From: Argyresthia goedartella
Taxonomy: Eukaryota; Arthropoda; Insecta; Lepidoptera; Argyresthiidae
Reading direction: 5' to 3'
Assembly: GCA_949825045.1 (NCBI GenBank)
Contig: OX463824.1
Coordinates: 30,040,001 to 30,104,000, forward strand
Length of the DNA: 64,000 nt
The notes below the pieces were generated by a model. The model worked only from the letters and a program-made list of their open reading frames with translations, did not search any database and was not told where the DNA came from. This document shows, one piece after another, positions 57,192 through 64,000 of this stretch. The stretch's first letter is position 1. Each line of letters starts with the position of its first letter. A program made the position numbers and the translations under genes.

Positions 57192-57832
57192 GTAGTATTT
57201 AACTGTACAGAATTTTACAGAAAGGGTATATTTGCCGAAAGACGGTTGTTAAGGTCATCATTCTGAACATCTTTCTTTATTAAACTGATTTGATCAGCAT
57301 TGTTTTTTCACTTTTCAGTACATTTTGGGCCGAGCTGCAGGTCAGCTGATTTGTATGGGGAAGTAAAAAATAAAGTTGCTCTGATCAAATCAGATTCATA
57401 GAGAAAATCGTTCAAAATTATGTGGCAAACAACTCTTTTCGGCTTGTCACCCCGTATCTGTTACACCCTGTATACACAGTAATAGGTGTTTCTTGTAAAA
57501 CAAATATGTCGTATTTACAAACAATTTACTATTTTATTTATTGAACCCGGCATTGTATACGACTGTCTATACCAGTGTCTATAAATTATAATCGATCGAT
57601 GATACACGCTGTCCTTGCATTGTCCCAACACTAGCTCGACTAGCTAGTATACCTGCGGTAGTGTGGGTGTGTTTGGACGATAGGTGCATGACAATGCACT
57701 GACCAATAAAAGCGGAGGGATTGATGTACGAGTGGTGTAAATGTATGCGTGTTCTTAGTTTTCGGCGACACTGGTTCCGATACAAGCTTAGCGCCAAGGG
57801 CCTATCTCTCGATATCTGTGGTGGCTCTGCAG
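57192..57832. other. 3' region of the P-like element, no gene
   Basis: AT-rich. TTTGATCAGC / GCTCTGATCAAATC near 57290 and 57378 are short inverses. The GATATCTGTGGTGGCTCTGC block at 57812 belongs to the subterminal inverted repeats. Confidence 0.5.
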
Positions 57833-57865
57833 TTGTTTAGCTTGTTCTGTAGTACCAATTTCACG

Positions 57866-58014
57866 CAGGCGGGCGTCGGAGGTCGAAATTTGAATGTCAG
57901 TACCAACTTCACAGACAAACTAGGGGCGGCATGCAGGCGGGCGTCGGCGTTCGAAATTTGAATGTCATAATATGTAGAAAAATTACACATTATGGTCATA
58001 ATGTGTAATTTTTC
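57866..58014. repeat. 35-bp direct repeat and 17-bp perfect hairpin
   Basis: GCAGGCGGGCGTCGG plus TCGAAATTTGAATGTCA occurs at 57866-57900 and 57931-57967. Immediately after, GAAAAATTACACATTAT (57977-57993) pairs exactly with 57998-58014 around a 4-base loop. Confidence 0.85.
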
Positions 58015-58164
58015 AGATAAGAAATGATTTTTTACCAAGTAGTTTAACAGCTGATAGTAACGTGCGGTTTTTGTACGCAGTAAAGAGGGTTTATGATACG
58101 TGTGTAGATAAATAAGGTTTATTAATTCTTACATGAAAACATAACCATTTATATACAGGCAGAT

Positions 58165-58280
58165 ACATTGCTTTTAACCCCACACTAGGATAGTATCGTG
58201 GGAACGAGAAAGAGCGATATCACACACATGTAAACATCAAAGACTTGAGGTTTTTTTTTCTTGCTTTACCCCAGCCGTTC
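58165..58280 (-). repeat. SINE family 3, antisense fragment
   Basis: CCCACACTAGGATAGTATCG, ACATGTAAACATCAAAGACTT and CCCCAGC match the body of 42056-42270 in inverse; the tRNA-like head is mostly lost. Confidence 0.75.
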
Positions 58281-60170
58281 TGTTACCTTACCGTTCACGG
58301 AATCACTATTTCCGTTTTATTATATTATCAACAACTAGTTCCTACTAACTACCTTACTGAAACTACTCCTAGAAACTACCTTACTGCATGTTACACTGAG
58401 CATCGATTTCACGGTTGAGTTAAAACGTAAATACACCCATCGTGCGTTGGATCATGGTGGAATTATACAGCTGTTGCATTCTGAGAATTCGAATCAATGT
58501 ATTTCCAGGTGACGTAATGACACGTTGGAAGATGCTACGCAGACAGATATCTATATTAATATGATCTAACACTAAACTGTGGCAGGAAATCGGCACTTAT
58601 GGCATTTTCATTAGAAAAAGCTCCCTCAACTCAAAAAATAGAATGTTAATAACTATTAATATTTAAAAAAACACCCCCAACGCATTAAGAAACCTTATGG
58701 CTAGTATAATGTAATAGCTAAATAGTAACAGAGAAAGCCTCCAGCGTCAACCATCCTGACTCCTGCAGCGCCCTCCGAAGGTCTACTACCGTAGAACATA
58801 TCTAAAAACCTGCTCCGAAATTATAGCCGTTTATTGCAAAAAACCGCATCGAAATTGAATCTGAAGTTTTCCAGGAAAATGGTAACGATCATACACAGAC
58901 ACACACACAACCATCCTCTAACCCCAAATGCATATAATATTCCGTCTGTCCTGGGTAATGACGTAGCGTGGATTTGCTGCCAAAGCCCTCGACGATACCT
59001 TCTTTATACGAACCTTTCTGGAAACAATCTGGAAATTTAAAAAAAACGATAACTGCCCCAATCACTGAAAATTCAGGCAGTACCTATCTTGTAAGTTCAT
59101 AGGCTCTGTCCACAAAAATACAAGGCGGTCATATGGTCATGACTTCGATTGAAAGCCGTTAGTACACCACAAAGCCAACTTAGCTCCTGTGAGGAAAGCG
59201 TTTCCCATCTCTCTCTCGCCCGCACTCGCCCTCCACGCGTCAGTAGGACTGTGACGGACGCCATGACGTCATCATATCATATGCCGACTTAACTTCGGCT
59301 TGTAGTTGGGCTGTGTCTAGACTGGTCAGCTGCTCACGAGTCAAGAGCTTCTTACGTCAATTATGACCGTGGTCGTCCAGGACTGGATTCGGGGCGTTAA
59401 CTGGTGAATTCAGCCCTAAGCTCTCATGAATATAGCGATAAGTGTTCAAAGCTCACTGAGGCGGAAAATGTAGCGTTATACGATACACGGCGCCGGTTAT
59501 ACTCATAGCTTAACTACAATAGACGCTCATCCACTGGATTAATGTATAAATGGGTAATATTGTACATTAATTTGAATATTATTATATTTAATTATAATTA
59601 AACAGACTAGATTGATTAGAAACGAGAAAGATAAGAAACGAAAGGAGATGTATTTTTTCGGTACTGATCTTTGAACCATAATCATATGCGGTTTTTCTGG
59701 TAGGGAAACGAATATAAATAAAGCTTACGAAAAAATACTTTTTATTAAAGCCGCCATTTTTTATTAATTTTGAAAAAATGATTTTTATGGGTAGGATTTA
59801 TATAACCTTTATCCTTTGCTTAACATAGCAGCATAAAAAAACTGTCATTCATTCAGTTGTCATTTTTGCCACTTTATCTGTTTTGTTTGTCATTGTTGCT
59901 TCTGTTGTTGATTCTGTTGGACGTGAAGAAACAACATCGTTTTAGAGTATGGCAAGACGTAGTGGGAGCGGATAACCAGTCGATGTAGGCTGTGGTAGCG
60001 ATAAAACTACCATAATATGTCTTATATTAGGTAGTTTTATTGAAGCCTAGACTAGTTTTGCAACCTGTGATAAAGGTAAACTTTGGCCACCAACACACTA
60101 CGGAATTTGGTTGAGAAATAGGTGAATTATCAGATTTGTGATTATTTTTAGTGCAAGTATTTTTTTCAAG
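58281..60170. other. no gene seen
   Basis: 1.9 kb without a recognisable domain, repeat or long open frame; contains ordinary AT-rich sequence and a modestly GC-richer patch at 59150-59480. Confidence 0.55.
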
Positions 60171-60397
60171 AGGCTCCGAGTTCTAATGGGTTTCACGCTT
60201 GCTTCTCACACAGGAGATGCAGGTTCGAATCCTGACCATGTACCAATGAGATAATTAATTTATCTTTAGTACATTATCGGACGTTCAGTGTTTCGGATGA
60301 CATGTTACGCTGTAGGTCGCGGCTACTATCTTTAGTGGTATGGCTAGTGGTCGTAAAACCCCTCCGCCAAGCCTCACTGAGCCAGCATGGTGGAGTA
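60171..60397 (+). repeat. SINE family 1 copy, 3' truncated
   Basis: CTCCGAGTTCTAATGGGTTT (degraded A box), CAGGTTCGAATCCTGACC (B box), ATAATTAATTTATCTTTAGT and CACTGAGCCAGCATGGTGGA match 39797-40103; it stops before the GGCCTGTG block. Confidence 0.83.
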
Positions 60398-61431
60398 TTT
60401 GTAATAAAATTATACATAAAACACATACCTACAAAGAACTTATCGCGGTCCCTGATGAGGCGAGTAGAGCAACCTCTTCAAACAAAAAGCCGGCAATTTA
60501 TATCAATCTCATTGGATGGCTGCCTACCCATTTGTAATATTACAATACACCCAGCAAGGAGCTTCGTTAAAATTCGCCCTTTGATCTTCGAAAGATTCGC
60601 TCACACCATTATAGTGATATAAGCTATACTAAAGCGATCTATAATCAACTAACGTATTTGCTAGCGCGAGTTACGATGTATTTCCATTAGGCATGTCATT
60701 GCATGGCCCGGGCGACGGTCCAGCCATATCATTAAATCATGGACAAGCTATAAACACAGACTTTATTTTTGAATTAAGCTTTTATTAGTTGTAACATAGA
60801 AGTAATAACTTTAATTAGATGTATTTTATTATAGAATAGATACTGTTCACCCGGTGAGCTTCGCACTACTCAAAATTGTACTGCAAATAAATAATATGTT
60901 ACAATACCCTATTTAAAGCGTCGCATTGGCGCGAAAATTAGTAGGTAATAAAAATTTTGGTCGTTATCGCCGCTGTACACCCTCATGCGAGACATCCCGA
61001 GGCTATACTCAATTGATCATCATAGGGAGGGCACTGACAGGTCCGATGTTGCCACTTTTTGGTGAAAAAAAAATAGTGATGGGTTAAAGAATGATTTTGT
61101 TCACTCTATTGTCTCAAAATAGGATGATGTTACGATAGATATTAGTATTGCCTACCATGAACTGAGAAAAATATTTACTCACAGATGTATTGTTTAGGGA
61201 AATGAAGGAATTTTGGAAGGCATGACCAAAAATTACCAAAAAAAAAAATATGGGCAGAAGGCGGTGTCTTTAGTGTATTTTTCAAACAGGGAAATTGCGG
61301 AAAGCCACAAGACTGCCTGGAAGGACTGCCCAGATGTCGGTTACGTGACGTGATAGCGAACGTTGTACGTTGGCACGCTGTCACGCTCACTCGCGTCGTA
61401 ACTAAGTTCTCTGTCTCTGTCTCGCGCGTGA
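60398..61431. other. no gene seen
   Basis: AT-rich; open frames at 60302-60622 overlap the SINE and are not credible. Confidence 0.5.
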
Positions 61432-61680
61432 AATGAAATGAAATGAAATGATGAAATGATTCTTTATTTGCCAGAAAACAGGACAGTGGAGGAACTTTAT
61501 ATTAAAATATGTTCAGTGTTTTCAGCTTAAGAACAAGCATGCAAAATAATAGTATGTAATAGTTTTAAATTAAGACTTAGGTCAATGTTATTATAATTAG
61601 TTTTTAATTGAATAATTTCAATTTATATAATTATTTAAAATGTCATAAAGTTTGTAGATATAATTTCGTGCTGGCTTAAG
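61432..61680 (-). repeat. antisense LINE or SINE 3' end with ATTTC tail
   Basis: On the minus strand the sequence ends CTGGCAAATAAAGAATC followed by four to five ATTTC-type units (61432-61452). The AATAAAGAAT-plus-short-tandem pattern resembles the tail of the LINE at 2531-2852. Upstream is AT-rich with no readable protein. Confidence 0.55.
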
Positions 61681-61986
61681 TTGCGGTCGGCATCCAATCC
61701 AACTAAAACTTTGCAAATGCTCGCAATTGAACTGTGCGAGCGCGACGCCAATATGATTTATGCGCGAGCGAAATAGACAAGAGGCTAGAGGTTAATGTAT
61801 GAAATTTCGCCTACTCGACGAACAGACATACAGCGCAGCGCCTCCTTCATTCGTCTCTCTTTCTTCTGACTTAGTGCACGAATACGTTCTTTGTTCCGAA
61901 GTAATTTCGCTGTTTTGTTGTTCCGGTTACGTTGTGTTTGTTATTTTCGTTAAGTTTATTGTTGTTCGTTATTTGTTATTCTGGAC
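61681..61986. other. 5' flank of the helix-turn-helix ORF
   Basis: Moderately GC-rich with CTCGC/GCGAG motifs, then T-rich before the ORF. A 66-codon frame (61799-61999) is not supported. Confidence 0.4.
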
Positions 61987-62256
61987 TTGTTCATGTTGAT
62001 TCAAGAAGAAACCAAGATGCTGCCCTTACCTACGGATCGTCCTAATGTGGAAGACTGTGTGGGTAAAGCTGCCGAAATCCTAGGAATAGGCAAGACCTCT
62101 GTATTCCGCAATATAAAGGAGTCGAAAGAGAACGTCGAATTTAAGTCTCCTGAAAAACCAGAGCCTAAGAGGACATTCAAGGATAAGCTGGACGACTTCA
62201 CGTTTTCACTTAACGACAGCGTACCTATGTACAACGCTCACTGTTTAAACTCATAA
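61987..62256 (+). CDS. short helix-turn-helix protein fragment, transposase N-terminus-like
   Basis: Up to 89 codons; internal ATG codons at 61993 and 62017 are possible starts. The core VGKAAEILGIGKTSVFRNIK has the shape of a helix-turn-helix (recognition helix KTSVFRNIK), followed by a basic-acidic linker EKPEPKRTFKDKLDDFTF. This layout resembles the N-terminus of insect DDE transposase-like proteins, in which a catalytic domain would follow; here a TAA ends it and the tail of LINE-C begins about 8 bp later. It may be a remnant whose 3' part was displaced by the LINE. Function unknown. Confidence 0.5.
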   Translation: MFMLIQEETKMLPLPTDRPNVEDCVGKAAEILGIGKTSVFRNIKESKENVEFKSPEKPEPKRTFKDKLDDFTFSLNDSVPMYNAHCLNS

Positions 62257-62261
62257 CGTAC

Positions 62262-64000
62262 AGAGTCAGAGTCAGAGTCAGAGTCATTTTTTTATTGAAT
62301 ATAAATAAATAAATTATCTTATTCAACGTTAAAATTATACTTACTTATAACTACAAGTCAATTTTTTTTTATATAAAAAAAAGACTACACCGTTTTGGAA
62401 GGTGGGCCTCGGGGTTAAGAAGAAACGGCAAGAAACTCCCCCATACCTTTTTTTTTAAAAGTGACTTTACAACAGGTTTCGGTCTAAGGAAATTCGCCGG
62501 CGAGTGATAGACTTGATCCATCGCCCCTCGTCGAATTTCTGTGCTCTGAGATGGTATGGACCATGCAGTTTTGTCATCTAAGTATTCCTTAATACTATAA
62601 TAGGTCTTTCTTATCAGCTCATTTTTAACATAGTTTTTGAAACTCTTTTCAGGAAGGATCAATGATTCCTGTGGTATTTTATTGTAGAAGCGAATACAGT
62701 GCCCCGTGAATGATGTGCCTACTTTACTTAGTCTAAATAATGGTAGTGCTAACCTATTTTTATTTCTAGTGTTAATTGTATGGCTATCACCTACAATTTT
62801 AGATAAAGCTATGTTTTTTCTTACATGCATGATATTCTCGTATATATATTGACAGGTAACCGTAAGTATATTAATTTCTTTGAAATTTTCTCTTAATGAT
62901 TCTCTAGCATCTAATTGATATATCGCCCTGATCGCCCTTTTTGTAAGAAAAATATCGTATTTATATCTGCTGCTCTCCCCCAGAGCAATATTCTATAAGA
63001 CATAATACTGTGAAAATACCTAAAGTAAACCAATCTGGCAGTTTCAACATCTGTAAGATATCTGATTTGTCTGACCGCAAAAGCGGCTGAGCTAAGTCTT
63101 CGTGCGAGATTAGTTATGTGAGGACCCCATTGAAGTTTCGAATCTATAGTGATTCCGAGAAAGATTGTGTCTTCAACGAGGTCAAATCTTTCAGATCCTA
63201 TTCTAACACTGCTTTCAACCTGTCGTACATTAGGCAAACACAATTTGATACATTTAGTCTTCTTTGAGTTTAATAACAGGTTGTTTACATTGAACCAACT
63301 TAACTCATGAGAGAGTGTACTATTTGCGTCGTCTAGAATTTGTCTTTTCACCTTGAAAATAATAGATGTGTCATCAGCAAATAGAACAATCTGAGTCATT
63401 TTTTTCACCATATAAGGCAGGTCATTCATGTACACTAAGAAAAGGAACGGACCTATGATAGAACCCTGGGGTACACCAATATTCATATGGGTTCCAGTGG
63501 ACTTGCATCTGTTAATATCTACTTTTAGTAATCTTTCCATTAAATAAGATTCCATTAATTTTAACGCATTATCTTTGATACCATAGTGTTGAAGTTTGAG
63601 CAAAAGAGTTTGATGGTCCACACAGTCAAAGGCCTTGGAAAGATCACAGAAAATACCAACCGCATCCTGTGATCGTTCCCACGCACTATAAATGTGTTCT
63701 ACTAGCGCTACTCCGGCGTCTGTTGTTGATCTGCCTTTAGTGAATCCGAACTGTTTTTTGTGGAGTAGCCCAGATGCATTGAAGTGAGAGAGTAGTTGAC
63801 TCAATGACCTTTTCAAACACCTTGCTCAACACTAACAATACAGATACAGGTCTGAAGTTGGCAGGGTCTTGTTTACTACCGGATTTGAAAAGTGGTATTA
63901 ATCTGCTCATTTTCATGAGGTCAGGAAAAACTCTGTTTGCTATACAACTATTGAAAGTGATTGCCATGTATGGTGCAATCACATCGATTGATGATTTAAC
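62262..64000 (-). mobile_element. LINE-C: third CR1/Daphne-like LINE, runs off right edge
   Basis: Minus strand. The 3' tail is a GACTCT-type tandem repeat (AGAGTC x4 on plus, 62262-62284), then 3' UTR and ORF2. The 5' part lies beyond the window. Confidence 0.88.
62369..64000 (-). pseudogene. LINE-C ORF2: reverse transcriptase, two frameshifts, 5' end outside
   Basis: From the right edge: IAPYMAITFNSCIANRVFPD, SRLIPLFKSGSKQDPANFRP, LSKVFEK; a frameshift near 63790; then [60 protein letters not shown], catalytic [27 protein letters not shown] and YRILLWGRAADINTIFFLQK; a second frameshift near 62925; then MHVRKNIALSKIVGD, IRFYNKIPQES and SIKEYLDDKTAWS. After AWS the frame stays open for about 60 more residues, longer than LINE-A (ends at VWG). 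All RT motifs are intact, so this is the least damaged RT of the three CR1/Daphne-like copies. Confidence 0.9.

Larger units (their letters stand above)
53207..58112 (+). mobile_element. P-element-like transposon with THAP-domain transposase gene
   Basis: Imperfect terminal inverted repeats: left from TTTATCTACACACATATCAT (53207-53258), right its inverse ending GTGTGTAGATAAA (58061-58112). A second, subterminal pair is CACAGATATCGAGAGATAGG (53280-53299) and CCTATCTCTCGATATCTGTG (57800-57819). A spliced transposase gene lies between. I could not find an 8-bp target duplication. Confidence 0.8.

Overview
The window is about 64 kb of AT-rich animal nuclear DNA. It reads as a graveyard of transposable elements in an insect genome, most likely a moth or butterfly. 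That assignment is an inference from the company of families: BEL/Pao, CR1/jockey-superfamily LINEs whose ORF1 carries an SGNH-esterase-like domain, RTE fragments, a DD37D (maT) mariner, piggyBac, a P-like THAP transposon, tRNA-derived SINEs, and a repeat ending in the AGGGTTCCGTACC motif that I associate with Lepidoptera. I found no convincing single-copy host gene, no rRNA gene and no functional tRNA gene.

Layout. 1-9888: a young BEL/Pao LTR retrotransposon. Its 5' LTR is cut by the window edge; the two LTRs differ at one of the 245 comparable bases. The gag-pol frame has three in-frame stops and a 5'-truncated CR1/L2-like LINE inserted in antisense (2531-5335) with an exact 8-bp target duplication. 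9889-13002: a Helitron/PIF1 helicase tail, two satellite-like repeats, a decayed LINE RT and a CA-rich microsatellite. 13003-14841: a piggyBac copy whose open frame has lost its catalytic core. 15895-16248: repeat family A. 17695-18895: an RTE copy deleted from the endonuclease to the RT C-terminus. 19145-20453: a nearly intact maT mariner with perfect 29-bp inverted ends. 20931-21528: a 27-bp minisatellite. 22234-22836: a MITE followed by seven tandem 54-bp hairpin units. 23107-23603 and 27131-27331: two more inverted-repeat elements. 25262-26565: two LINE 3' fragments on opposite strands.

29968-35865 is dominated by one LINE family (called LINE-A here): a near full-length copy and a copy inserted into an older antisense copy of itself. 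From 36 to 45 kb, pieces of LINE-A are interleaved with three SINE families and repeat families A and B. 45955-49545 is a second LINE (LINE-B). 53207-58112 is a P-element-like transposon with a THAP-domain first exon, introns, a tandemly duplicated 66-nt exon and a transposase decayed by frameshifts. 61987-62256 is a short helix-turn-helix ORF that stops just before the tail of a third LINE (LINE-C), which runs off the right edge on the minus strand.

The elements do not act together as a pathway. What the window records is order of insertion: LINE into BEL, LINE-A into LINE-A, SINE into LINE-A 3' UTR, and family A plus a SINE into a LINE-A body. Names A/B/C and 1/2/3 for repeat, SINE and LINE families are local labels used only in this annotation.
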